Source of the DNA: Nephrocerus scutellatus | Taxonomy: Eukaryota > Arthropoda > Insecta > Diptera > Pipunculidae | Length of the DNA: 64,000 bases | Assembly (NCBI GenBank): GCA_947095585.1 | Contig: OX352761.1 | Location: forward strand, 38,948,760-39,012,759 | Reading direction: 5' to 3' | Part shown: positions 10,401 through 20,223 of the stretch, in pieces | How positions within the stretch are numbered: position 1 is the first letter of the stretch | Layout of the letters: each line of letters opens with the position of its first letter | The notes under the pieces: generated by a model | The model's input: only the letters and a program-made list of their open reading frames with translations | Databases searched by the model: none | Told to the model about the DNA's origin: nothing | Translations under genes and position numbers: made by a program

Positions 10401-12921
10401 CGTGACGAGGAACACGAACGTTGTCAAGTAATTTCAAGTTGTTACGGAATGATGTCCATTTGCTGTGCAATTCCATTGGAAGAGCTTCATCCCATTGAAA
10501 TTTAAGTTCCCAGAGATTTTGGGCAAATATTTTTGCCGTGACCACTACTGGAGCCATGAGTCCAAGTGGATCGAACAAACGAGCCAGATCTGAGCTAACG
10601 ATCCGTTTCGTGACACGGTCGTTGTTATTCCAATTTGCCCGTATGCAGAAGTGGTCGGTTTTAGGTAGCCAAGATAAACCCAACGTTTTGATAGCATTTT
10701 CTGCTCTTGAATCGAAGTTCAGATCTAATTCCTTATCTTCTGGCGAAATTCCTTCCAACAGTTGTGGATGATTTGCACACCATTTTCGCAAGTTGAAACC
10801 AGCTCCCTTTAGAATTATATTTAGTTGTCGTTGTATTTCCTTAGCGCTTGCAAGACTATCAGATCCTGACATTCCGTCATCTACGTAGAAATTTTTTAGC
10901 AGCGTCTGTGATCCGAGTGGATGACTGGTAATGTTTTCTTGTCCCAATCGCTGTAAACACTTTGTGGCCAGGTATGGCGCAGATCTGGTTCCATATGTAA
11001 CTGTTGATAGCTGATAACATCGCAGGGTGTCCTTCGGGCGGGTTCTCCACAGGATCAATTGATAGTTTTGGTCTTCTGGCTGGATAAGAATTTGCCGGTA
11101 CATCTTTTCAATGTCAGTGGTGAAGACAAATCTCGGTAGACGAAAGCGTAATAAGATGGAGAACAGGTCACTTTGCACAGTCGGCCCTGTATACAGTAGG
11201 TCGTTGAGTGAATACCCGGTGGAAGTTGTGCTTGATGCATCGAAGACTACTCGTAGTTTAGTCGAGCTGCTGTCGGGCTTTAGGACACAGTGGTGTGGAA
11301 GAAAATAGTGGGGTGATGGAAGGTTATGTAAGTTCAGTTCCTTCATGTGGCCCAGTGCGAGGTACTCCTCCATAAAATTAGAATATTGAGACCTTAGCTG
11401 CTGATCTTTGGAAAACCTTTTTTCCATAGCAACAAACCGATTGAGAGCGATCTGCTTGGATTCACCTAGACATTTTGGATCATCCTTGAATGGTAGTGCT
11501 ACAATAAAACGGCCCGTTTTGTCCTTCTTAACTGACTGGTTAAACTGAAGTTCACATTGCTTCTCGGCGACGGTTGCGCTGGCTTCCAGTGGGCCTACTT
11601 CTTCCAATTTCCAAAATTTTTCAAGTAATTGACTAGTTTTCATTTCATCAGTGACACAGTTAATACCACAAGTTGCTGATTTAAATTGACCAATTCCAGC
11701 CCTTCCCATGACTATCCATCCAAATACTGTGTTTTGTAGCGTAGGTAGATTATCAGCTAGTTTAATCTGACCAATTGACATTAATTGCGAATAAAGTTCA
11801 GCTCCCAGTAATATGTCAATTTTTCCTGGTGCATTAAACTGTGGATCAGCAAGCTTGATGTTTTTTGGAATAGGCCATTTATCAATAGCCAGAGTCTGCG
11901 ACGGTTGTGGCGGAACGATTTGAGGTAGGATAAAGGCTTCCATTCTTGTGCCGAATCCGTTTAGTTTGGAGAATAGTTTGACGTTTATTCTTCGAGTTGA
12001 TTCTCGCTTCCCTTGTCCAATTCCTTGAATAACCATCTTGTCGAAGCTTGTGGCCGCCTTAAGACGGTTGATAGTACGCTCCGTTATAATATTAACTTGA
12101 GACCCAGAGTCTAAAAGCGCACGGCATTCCAGTTCGTAGCCTTCGTTGGTTACCAGCTTTACTATTGCAGTGCCCAACAGTGTATAACTATGGTATTTTT
12201 GGTCATCGCAGGCTGCTAATGTCATTGACGTACCTTGTGGTTTAACAGCTGTCACAGTTTCTTCCTTCTGTTTATAGTCCGACTGTAGGTGTAACATAGT
12301 GTGATGCTTTTGGTTACACTTAAAACAGTTCCGGGCACGGCATTTAGCCGACCCATGCCCAGATTGCAGGCAATTGATGCAGAGGTTGTTTCTTTTTACG
12401 AAATTGAAACGCTCAGGTTGATCCCACTTCTTGAAAGTATTACAATAGTAAAGCTGATGACGTTGTTTGCATGCGATGCAGGTATCTTGCTTACTTGTTG
12501 AAACAACTGATGTTGCTGATCTAGGGCCTGCAGTGTTTGTTCCCAACGCCTCTAACGACTGGAAACGTTTTTCAATGAACCTTAAGAATTGATCGATGAC
12601 AGGAGGCTCTCTTGGATTTGATAAGGACTGTTCAAAAAGAATATGTGTTGAACGATCCAGTTTTTTGATTAGTAAGTGGATTAACAATGGGTCCCATCCA
12701 TCTGTACTAACTCCTAGGTTTTGTAATCCTAATAGGCATTCCTTGGTGATGTCATGCAATGTCTTGAGGTTGGATGCGGATGAGTTGCCGTTGGCATGAC
12801 TTGGCTGTGACATAAGCCTGTTGATCCACGTAGCAACAAGAACTCTTTTGTTGTTGTAGCGTTCTTGAAGTGTTTGCCAAGCGGCGTTGTAGTTTTCTTG
12901 TGATGATGAAAAGTGCCTCAC
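7366..12921 (-). CDS. BEL/Pao polyprotein: Gag end-PR-RT-RNase H-IN-Env start
   Basis: One 1851-codon frame. By approximate residue: 1-130 end of the Pao Gag (DUF1759-like); 140-215 Cys/His knuckles (CINCLQSGHGSAKC); 265-285 protease (ALLDSGSQVN); 500-720 RT with FYVDD; 850-985 RNase H (FADASEKAYG, WSDSEIVLCW, NPADILSRG); 1180-1370 integrase (HHCC zinc site, then VDFCGP, YSDNATNF and GLWEAA giving D, D, E); 1400-1530 IN C-terminal domain. From about 1590 a hydrophobic signal segment starts an envelope in the same frame, with a furin-like RTKR and hydrophobic stretch near 1706. It ends at a stop made by the LTR-fragment insertion. The first codon is a GTG and is not a real start; a frameshift separates it from gag. 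Confidence 0.9.
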   Translation of the reverse strand: MRHFSSSQENYNAAWQTLQERYNNKRVLVATWINRLMSQPSHANGNSSASNLKTLHDITKECLLGLQNLGVSTDGWDPLLIHLLIKKLDRSTHILFEQSLSNPREPPVIDQFLRFIEKRFQSLEALGTNTAGPRSATSVVSTSKQDTCIACKQRHQLYYCNTFKKWDQPERFNFVKRNNLCINCLQSGHGSAKCRARNCFKCNQKHHTMLHLQSDYKQKEETVTAVKPQGTSMTLAACDDQKYHSYTLLGTAIVKLVTNEGYELECRALLDSGSQVNIITERTINRLKAATSFDKMVIQGIGQGKRESTRRINVKLFSKLNGFGTRMEAFILPQIVPPQPSQTLAIDKWPIPKNIKLADPQFNAPGKIDILLGAELYSQLMSIGQIKLADNLPTLQNTVFGWIVMGRAGIGQFKSATCGINCVTDEMKTSQLLEKFWKLEEVGPLEASATVAEKQCELQFNQSVKKDKTGRFIVALPFKDDPKCLGESKQIALNRFVAMEKRFSKDQQLRSQYSNFMEEYLALGHMKELNLHNLPSPHYFLPHHCVLKPDSSSTKLRVVFDASSTTSTGYSLNDLLYTGPTVQSDLFSILLRFRLPRFVFTTDIEKMYRQILIQPEDQNYQLILWRTRPKDTLRCYQLSTVTYGTRSAPYLATKCLQRLGQENITSHPLGSQTLLKNFYVDDGMSGSDSLASAKEIQRQLNIILKGAGFNLRKWCANHPQLLEGISPEDKELDLNFDSRAENAIKTLGLSWLPKTDHFCIRANWNNNDRVTKRIVSSDLARLFDPLGLMAPVVVTAKIFAQNLWELKFQWDEALPMELHSKWTSFRNNLKLLDNVRVPRHVFEHEVPKTIQLHTFADASEKAYGAAVYLRSINKEGRVLVRLLCAKSRVAPLQRQTIPRLELCAALLATELSLRVKKELLFEEIPTFFWSDSEIVLCWINSKTGLANKGAKKHEIFVANRVTKIQENSSAQQWHHVASKDNPADILSRGLAPERIAACSIWFYGPLFLHGKESLWPLPYSKALDDPERKPPKAHVLQVTATTQVSDDWLYKINHGNSFKKLLHIVGYIKRFTNYTKSRSDARATQILLTPRELDDALFTVVRTIQQVDFKDASAQLKRHGEVSNSSTIKGLSPFLDNNGIIRVGGRIQSSNLTYDAKHQMLLPYADPITKLIAQSVHEGNMHCGPQTTLAHLRQRFWPLKGKLITRSVVQHCLKCARAKPKLFSQIMGNLPSTRVQPARPFIHSGVDFCGPIWIHYKIRGKRPQKAYIAIFCCFATKAVHMELASDLTTDTFIGALKRFIGRRGYCQNLYSDNATNFVGARNQLVELEEAVYSERARTQISKICSNKKITFHTIPPRAPHFGGLWEAAVKSAKHLLLRSVSTASLTYEELETSIIEIEAILNSRPITPMSEDPADLAALTPGHFLIGEPLTAQVDQWSQPANISLSKRWKQIQQIKQDFWNRWSREYLNELQCRYKWKEQCQNVKPDTMVVIKDDNLPVMKWPLGRIINTYPGDDGLVRVADIQTSKGVIRRAIHRLAPLPVDTKSSATTEIGNKQDDPKQKDDDEHILAKGKEKKKNPSVNDGSKQSHKKLKLSHGALITTMLIAFLMLPVALSNPIRVETLSPHPGIHFDNIGAVNFITTEWDLIIYYDLKPYWTEMETFVNGTRALRHLCQQMQQKEMCSETINIFEHTEGELRLDNSLFLTRTKRGAVNIIGHVANALFGVLDSEYAEQMSLTISTVQENENYLKILYANQTSIIDSTLNIMKRDQLATEKKFKSFDNRVKSLINRTIDNELGIHQIKIFQLFTSLALQMAIMSSNLYRIQSSMLDALADTHHGKLHPLLLSPSQLL

Positions 12922-13831
12922 AAGTCGTTCTGCTTCACCGGTCTTTCAAATACCACATCTTTTGACAATTTGGTATTTGTTGTTTGTGGACCAATTCCAA
13001 AAACAGATCGTGAAATTGGCGCCACTTTAGATAATCCCCGTCAAATTTGGGGAGGGTGAGCTTCGGTAGTGATGGCATTGGTAATGCCTGGTTGAAGCCT
13101 TGTTGATCACATGTAGTATTCTGGTTCAGGATTGGTAGGTTCTCCAACCTTGTCGATAATAAAATAAGGCGATGTTGAACTTCAACCTCAAGGTCGTTGT
13201 AACATTGACAGTCGTACCCTGCAGTAACTGGATCATCCGACAATTCCCATATTGTCCGATCATACTCTTGGATTTCGTTCCATTGTTTCGTAATGGCAGT
13301 TAAGTGGAACTGATACAACGATTTGGAACCTGGTTCGTCGGAGATGCTGTTTAGTAATCTTCGAAGGCTTGCAACTCCGCGTCGTTGGCCTCTTATTGCC
13401 TTATGCATGGCGTCGTCGGTAGGATTATCTGGAGTAGATTTCTTGTCCTTGGGTTGTGTCCCACCTTGATTGCGTGTTTGTGAGTCGGCGGATGTGCCTG
13501 CTCCGCTAGGGGCGTCTTGTTTGTGTGTTGTGGCATGCAACTCTTGTGCCTTTTCCAGAAAATAGATTACATGCTGTTCGTATGCTGTTTTTATCTTATG
13601 ATAATAATCTTCCGTGAAGTACGCATGCGCTAAATCCACTCCAGGAAGTCCTCGTATCTTCGAGTCTAACTCCTCGAATTTAGCCCAAGCGTTTTGAAGG
13701 CGACGACTCTTTTCAGCATAATATGATGCATCTTTCCGAGTCGCCGAATCCTTCCGATAATTTGTTATTATCCGCTGCACATCTCCGCCAGCAGCGGATT
13801 GCAACTCGGCTAAGGTGTCTAAGTCAGTCAT
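12922..13831 (-). pseudogene. BEL/Pao gag N-terminal part, frameshifted at its end
   Basis: About 298 codons from the first ATG at 13831 (MTDLDTLAELQSAAGG), 20 bp inside the primer site. It encodes the helical N-terminal region of a Pao-type Gag, then the DUF1759 entry motif LPKLTLPKFDGDYLKWRQF. The frame stops at 12935 within the conserved 'YLK...TGEAERL' block, while the next frame carries GEAERL on toward 12921. A small indel, not a programmed signal, explains this best, since roo-type elements use a single gag-pol frame. A sequencing error is the alternative. Confidence 0.8.
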
Positions 13832-13850
13832 AATCAAGTGTTTCACCTGA

Positions 13851-13868
13851 TCACGTCGGGGTCACCAA
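13851..13868 (-). other. BEL/Pao primer-binding site
   Basis: In element orientation TTGGTGACCCCGACGTG follows the 5' LTR end (ATTAACA). TGGTGACCCCGACGTG resembles the primer sites of insect BEL/Pao elements; which tRNA is not established here. Confidence 0.65.
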
Positions 13869-14602
13869 TGTTAATTATCTCGTTTGATAATAGATATAAG
13901 AAATCTTATTTAAATCTTCTAGTACCTCAACCAGAAGATCTTTGTAGAGTGTTAAATATATCTTCTGGTACATAAACCAGAAGATCTTCGAAGTTTATTT
14001 GAGTTCTAACTATGGCACTTGAACCGAGTTAGATTTGTGTATGTGTTTGAACAACGGCACTTCAACCGAGTTCAACGTAGACTATGAGTTGTTTGGACAA
14101 CGGCACTTTAACCGAGTTCAATCGTAGAAATGAGTTTTTGTTTGAACAACGGTACTTCAACCGAGTTCAATCGTCGAAATAAATGAAAGACAAGAGATTC
14201 GTCTGCTATACTCATTACAACTGACTTTATTAACCAAATTAACGTGCTTATAAACTAAAATAACGTGAGAAAATTGTAATATAAAAAATGCAACTTAGGA
14301 ACTATCAAAACATTAGAATAAATGACAAATATAAGATACGTGACAAAATGCAAAATAAATGTATTTCGCGTAACAAGAAGACACAACTCATACCAGACTA
14401 TTCGCAAGGCAGCACTTCCAAAAAAAATGTATTGCACCTCAGCATGTGCCATTGCACTTACTCGGCGCATCCACCTGTGACCGTGAAATAGAGATTCTAA
14501 TTACAGAACTCGTTGATCGTAGTTTGACTGCGGTGCACACAATCTGGTAATTTGAATTGTGTCAACTGTTTTGCTGACTACATGTCTAGAGGAGTTTAAA
14601 CA
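13869..14602 (-). repeat. BEL/Pao 5' LTR
   Basis: 734 bp, matching 5435-6168 with one visible difference. It lies upstream of gag in the element's orientation. Confidence 0.93.
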
Positions 14603-15371
14603 CTCACACATTGAAGATGAAAAATACTATTATCCCATTGCTCACAAAACCCCAGGAATACCCTTTAGATAGGTACATTCAAGAATTATCAAATACACAA
14701 ATAAATTTACGTGGTATTGATTTAGCTTTACAAGATTTAACTGACAAATTAACTAAATTTTATATGAAGGAAGGAAAGATTGCTCTGAATCAAATATTAA
14801 AAAATAATAAACTTATTTTCTATAGAGGAGACATTTTAACTTACGTAAAAGAAGTAACGCATAAAATTGAAACTACAAGTGATGAACCAATATATTCACG
14901 TCTACATAGATATCCAGAAGTACATATAAAAGAAGTCGATAAATAAATAATTGAAATGCTAGAACAAGGCATAATAAAAGAAAGCAACAGTCCATACAAT
15001 GCTCGTATCTGGGTCGTTCCAAAGATAGACAATTCAGGACGTAAGAAATGGCGAATTGTTATAGATTATAGAAAACTTAACGAAGTAACCGTGGAAGACA
15101 AGTTTCTTATTCCAATCATTGAAGACATTTTTAGTAAATTGGGAAGAACCCAATATTTTACCTCTGAAAATATTTCAGACCATATCTTTACGGTCGCAAA
15201 TTTAAAATACAAACTGACCATAGACCTTTAGTTTGGTTAAGCAACCTTAAAGAACCAAACTCAAAACTCCATATAAGATGGAAAATTAGTTTAAATGAAT
15301 ATGATTTTGATATCGAATATTTAAAAGGAAAAGAAAATCGCGTAGCAGATTATCTTAGTAGACTCAAGTAA
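14603..15371 (+). pseudogene. Gypsy RT/RNase H remnant with internal deletion
   Basis: Continuation of the gypsy pol cut at 5434. 14603-14946 is the PR-RT linker; 14956-15170 opens RT ([32 protein letters not shown]). Near 15180 the sequence jumps to the RNase H end in another frame ([13 protein letters not shown] from about 15215, then [10 protein letters not shown] at about 15335). The RT catalytic core, including the YxDD motif, is missing, so no activity is possible. Confidence 0.8.
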
Positions 15372-16330
15372 ACGCAGTCAATGGAAATGAAATGATCACA
15401 TAGGAATTTCAGAATTACCTATAAATATTGTTAAGCATCAAATAGAAGTTATAGAATCAGAAGATGAAGGTAAAAATATAAAATATATATATAAAGGTAT
15501 AAGAAGACTCACAATTAAATCAAAAGATGTAGGCGAATATTTTACTGTAGCATTAAGGGAATTTTTACCCGATCACGGAAAGGTGGCAGTATGTTGTCCA
15601 AGTGATACTTAATTTGCAAAATTCAGGAAAAATATGTTGAGCTTTACAGCAATCAAACTAAACTAATATTACCAAGATGCATTACTCTTTTAAAAGATTT
15701 AAGTAATACAAACGATGCGTTGAATCTCATTCAAAGGATTCACGAAAAATTTAATCACAGAGGAATACAAGAAACATATCTTGAAATTAAAAATGAATAT
15801 TATTTTCCAAAATTAACAGAATTAATTAGAAGATACATTAACAATTGTACTTACTGTATGCCAAACAGCAAAACATGATAGAAGTCCAGAAAAAATAAAA
15901 TTTGAAATAAGCAAAACTGCACTTAAGCCAAACAAGCTTATACCATGGACATTTAAATTCCAAGTAAAGATATTTACTTTTTAACAATTATAGACAAATT
16001 TACTAAACATTTGACAGCCTTTCCCCTAGCTAGTAAAAACACTCATAAAATAATTGAGCAACTTAAGCTTAGAAATTCTATATTAGGCTAACCCCAGGAA
16101 ATAGTATGCGATGCGATAATGAATTTAAAACCTAGCATTTAAAGAATATTGCAATGAAGAAGGAATTAAAAGAAAACTAATAACCCCAAATCATAAGACG
16201 GGAAACTCAGATGTAGAAAGATTGCATGGTACACTTAATGAACATATAAGAATATATAAAGCACAAGAAGAGATATTAAACTTAAGAGAAAAAGTAAGTA
16301 AAGTAAAGAAAAGCACTTAGTATATATAAT
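15372..16330 (+). pseudogene. Gypsy integrase remnant
   Basis: About 15715-15880 carries the HHCC region (KFNHRGIQETYLEIKNEYYF, then NCTYC). About 15990-16060 matches the catalytic core (DKFTKHLTAFPLA), and 16140-16270 the last acidic part (HKTGNSDVERLHGTLNEH). Stops occur between the pieces. 15372-15700 encodes the RNase H-IN linker. Confidence 0.75.
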
Positions 16331-16684
16331 TGTACAATCTATTCAACAATATTAAGAAAACCTATAGATTTTATTCAAGACAATATAAAAGTAGAAGAAG
16401 TAGAAGAGATAGGAAAAAGGATTCAAAAAATTAAAGAAGATAATATTAATAAAAGAAATCAAAATAAAACTGATTTTATTGAACAGACTTAAATAAAGAC
16501 GTTTACGTAAAAGCTGACGTAGTAAGAACAGCAAGAAGATAGCTGCAAAATATAAGAAAACCAAGGTAGAAAAGATTGATAATAAATACTATGGAAATAA
16601 TAAAAAATTACATAAAACCCATTTCAAAAGAAAATATAAATTTCAAGGTAGTGATAATAATAATTTAATCTCTTTACAGCCAAT
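16331..16684 (+). pseudogene. Gypsy integrase C-terminus and env leader
   Basis: AT-rich, with Lys-rich broken frames typical of the errantivirus integrase tail, ending in the splice-acceptor-like tract before env. No intact gene. Confidence 0.45.
16664..16679 (+). promoter_or_regulatory. Putative env splice acceptor (gypsy, 3-20 kb)
   Basis: TTAATCTCTTTACAG, a pyrimidine tract with CAG, lies just before the env ATG at 16685. Errantiviruses make env from a spliced RNA, so place and sequence both fit. Confidence 0.5.
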
Positions 16685-17916
16685 ATGAAAACCATTAATA
16701 TAATTACATTATTCACTTTAACCATAGTGAAATCAGAATTTTTATTACAAGAAATTCACAATCAAGCAGGATACATAATTATAAAACAAGAACCTATTGA
16801 ATTAATTGAAAAATATGATAAAATACTCCATATAATTAATTTAGAAACTTATAATGAAATTATTAAACAAATTGAATGGAGTGATGGATAAGGATGAAAG
16901 ATTAGAGATTGAGAATCATTTAAAAATAATAGAAGAAAACAATATGAAAGCTATGACAGAGTTAAATAAACAAGTAGTTATAAATACACAATTCCAAACA
17001 GAATTAGAAACAATAGCAGACCGTATAAACAAACACCAGTATGTATTAAGGAACAATTCCACAGAAATAAAACAAGAAAGTATAGCTAAAAGCATATTAT
17101 CATTACAGATCAATACAGATATAATGTTGTTAAACAACGAAATAGAAAACTTACAAGATAACGTAGTCTTTTCAAGATTAGGAAATCTAGGGAGAAATAT
17201 CCTTACTAAAGAAAATAAACGATTAGGTACGAAATAACCATTAATAAATTAGAAACAACCAATTAGTTGTTGTTTTAAAAATACCAGCATTTACACATAA
17301 ATTCGAAATACCAAAATATAACTACATCATTTGTAACGAAACAATGTGAAAACAATGAAATAAAATATGTAAAACATTTAAAGAAGAGTCCAATATGTAT
17401 CCAAAACCTATATAAAACAAAATATGAAAATTGTAAAATCAATAAGATCAAATAAAGATTAAGAAATAATAGAATTAGAAGATGGACTTATTTTAACAAA
17501 AAACTTATTAGAAACAAGCTTAAATGAATATTGTAATAATATTGATTATAAAATTGTTAAAAAAACCTTATGCATTTTAAAGATTGTAACATTAAAATAA
17601 ATACAACTTTATATATAAATCAAAAAGGAACTTTTAAACAAAATATTATAATTCCATTATATAACACATTAAACTTTACAAAAATTAATGTAACATTAGA
17701 AAATATACATATAAATCAAATTGAAAATTTAAAAGAATTGCAAGCAAAAAGATACCAAAACAATATAAAACATGTTATATCATATACAAGTATCACAATC
17801 ATAATTATTATAATTGCAATTTTATTATTATATTTTAAACGTCTAGAAACCAAAAAAATTAAAATTGAAAACAGAATTATAGATACTCAGGAAAGCATCA
17901 AACTTAAGGAGGGAGG
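16685..17916 (+). pseudogene. Gypsy envelope remnant
   Basis: Three pieces. 16685-16891 starts with a hydrophobic signal-like segment (MKTINIITLFTLTIVKSEFL). 16854-17237 is helical (about 127 codons). 17570-17916 carries Cys and Asn-X-Ser/Thr sites, then a membrane segment (SYTSITIIIIIIAILLLYF, about 17790-17845) and a charged tail. This is the order of an errantivirus Env (signal, surface part, transmembrane part). Frameshifts and stops between 17237 and 17570 destroy it. The last codons overlap the polypurine tract and LTR. Confidence 0.7.
17906..17916 (+). other. Gypsy polypurine tract
   Basis: AAGGAGGGAGG immediately before the 3' LTR start GGTTACATTCC. Confidence 0.8.
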
Positions 17917-17954
17917 GGTTACATTCCTAGAACACCCACACCTTTATAATAATA

Positions 17955-19400
17955 CTAGCTGATTACCCGGCGTTGCCCAGGTATTTATTCATCCCAATCT
18001 TCTATTAGGCAGGGGTAGAAAAAAGAATGATATCAATCTATAAGGTAAAATTTTAGTTTTTATTAACAAAAATATATTTGAAATTATAGCTATAGTATTC
18101 AAATTATAAAATAAATTAAATAAACATACATAAAATTAATTATAACAAAGCTTGGTTGTATGCCTACAATGTTTTTAGTTTCACCTTCAAGAGCAGGAAT
18201 AAATAAATTCTTAGGTCAACCCAACCCAGAGCAAGCAAAATAAAGTTGTCCGTGGGAAAAGCATGACAATCTCAAATCTATAGTGCGCAGTTCTTAATAA
18301 ACTGTCCGAACCTCGAAATAAGTGCTATCCGTGGGATAAAAACTGTTTCACACTGTCCCTTTTCTGTCAAGATAGTCGCTTCAATTATATTTCTCGGCAT
18401 CTCTTTTACGCACAGTCTTGTGCCGTTGAATCGTTTTGGCGAGTAGAGAATCCGTAGTAAAATAATTGGAGATCAAACTGTAAGACGAAGTGGTGGCAAT
18501 CCAGAATTAAGTGAGTTAAGGAACTCAGTTAGATATTTTATTCCTCATCAGTATCTACAACGGTATCGATACACTTATATTCAGTGACTACGCCTATTAA
18601 GATGGCAAGTATTTGATTGTTTATTTCGTGGTTTTCTCCATTTTGGTAGCAAGAATGGCCCCTTCAAGCATCCGGTTCAAAATGTTATAGTTTTGAGAAA
18701 CAGCCGGATAAATAGAATTTATTAGTTCTGCGGCAGATATCAAAAATCGATGTAAATTTAACATATCCATAAAACACGGCTACTAATCTACCTTTTCCAA
18801 TTTTAAGTAGTGGCGACAATGTCCTCACCACCAAATTCGTCGCTAAATGGTCGCCGAGTACCATTCTATACACCAATATTATCTCAGCGACCCCGAAAAC
18901 TATGGGATCGAGACTAATATCGGTCACCCTCTCCTCTCCGTTATCGATCCCATACCCATAAAGCTGTCTTACTATATCCATTCAACTCAGCGACCCCGAA
19001 AACCATAAAATCAGCACTAATATCGGTCACCCCCCCCCCCCTCAGTTATTGTCTCCATCCCCCTAGAGCTGTCTTACCATCACCATTCTACTCAGCGACC
19101 CCGAAAACCATAGAATCAACTCTAATATCGAACAGCCACCCCCTGCGGGAATATAACTCACCCATAGGAGTGTACTACCAGCATTATTCGTCTCGGTGAT
19201 ACCGAAAACGGTGGGTCCGAACATAAAATCGCCTGTCACGCCTCCCCCAGCCAAAAAACCTACTACCCCCCACCCCCTATGTTTGATTCCACATAGTAAA
19301 TAATATGTATACCAAGTTTGGTTGAAATTGTTCAAGGCGTTCCAGAGCTAGATATGTACAAGTATATATACAAATATACAAATAAATTCTCTACTTTAAA
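17955..19400. mobile_element. Non-autonomous interspersed repeat (CTAGCTGATTACCCGG type)
   Basis: Starts CTAGCTGATTACCCGGCGTT and ends with an 'ACCAAGTTTGGTTGAAATTG ... AAATTCTCTACTTTAAA' stretch. Both ends resemble a repeat class widespread in arthropod genomes; its class (Helitron- or LINE-derived) could not be settled by eye. It holds no credible protein. A related piece lies at 43321-43990. Confidence 0.6.
18860..19200. repeat. Internal ~105-bp tandem repeats
   Basis: Imperfect copies of 'CTCAGCGACCCCGAAAACCA...ATCGGTCACCC...CTAGAGCTGTCTTACCAT' at roughly 18880, 18985 and 19090. The related repeat near 43500-43740 holds similar units. Confidence 0.7.
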
Positions 19401-19420
19401 ATGTAATGCTCACAAGAAAT

Positions 19421-20223
19421 ATCAACAATAAACTGCCTATCAGCACATTTTGCCTTCAGTAGCTTGTGCGTCAAAAGCATCTAAAGAATTCCAATAGATT
19501 TCTTGTGTCAGCAATTTAATAAGACAAAGGAAAGCAAACGATCTTCAGTCGAAGACAGATTTTATCAACAATAAACTGCATATCAGCACATTTTCCCTTC
19601 AGTAACTTGTGCGTCAAAAGCACCAATAAATTTCTTGTGTCAGCAATTTAATAAGACAAAGGAAAGCAAACGATCTTCAGTCGAAGACAGATTTTATCAA
19701 CAATAAACTGCATATCAGCACATTTTGCCTTCAGTAACTTGTGCGTCAAAAGCACCAATAGATTTATTGTGTCAGCAATTTAATAAGACAAAGGAAAACA
19801 AACGATCTTCAGTCGAAGACAGATTTTATCAACAATAAACTGCATATCAGCACATTTTGCCTTCAGTAACTTGTGCGTCAAAAGCACCAATAGATTTATT
19901 GTGTCAGCAATTTAATAAGACAAAGGAAAACAAACGATCTTCAGTCGAAGACAGATTTTATCAACAATAAACTGCATATCAGCACATTTTGCCTTCAGTA
20001 ACTTGTGCGTCAAAAGCACCAATAGATTTATTGTGTCAGCAATTTAATAAGACAAAGGAAAACAAACGATCTTCAGTCGAAGACAGATTTTATCAACAAT
20101 AAACTGCATATCAGCACATTTTGCCTTCAGTAACTTGTGCGTCAAAAGCACCAATAGATTTCTTGTGTCAGCAATTTAATATGACAAAGGAAAACAAACG
20201 ATCTTCAGTCGAAGACAGATTTG
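19421..20223 (+). repeat. Six-copy 132-bp minisatellite inside LTR
   Basis: Copies begin ATCAACAATAAACTGC at 19421, 19564, 19696, 19828, 19960 and 20092. Spacing is 143 then 132 four times. Copies differ at only a few bases. Confidence 0.93.

Larger units (their letters stand above)
5435..14602 (-). mobile_element. Roo-like BEL/Pao element with envelope domain (9168 bp)
   Basis: A full-length LTR element on the minus strand, with 734-bp LTRs that seem to differ at only one base (A near 5769, T near 14203). Order in reading direction: LTR, primer site, gag, then one long frame holding the gag end, protease, RT, RNase H, integrase and the envelope start, then the envelope C-terminal part, polypurine tract, LTR. 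A roo-type BEL/Pao with env fits this order. Damage is light: one gag-pol frameshift and one rearrangement in env. The flanking bases (left ATATA, right CTCAC) do not form a target duplication. Confidence 0.9.

Noticed and set aside
12922..12960. Programmed frameshift between BEL/Pao gag and pol
   Set aside because: No slippery heptamer is visible and the break falls inside the DUF1759 block; an indel is simpler.
19421..20223. Regular direct repeats that could suggest a CRISPR array
   Set aside because: Units are contiguous 132-bp copies without unique spacers, inside an LTR of an insect retroelement.
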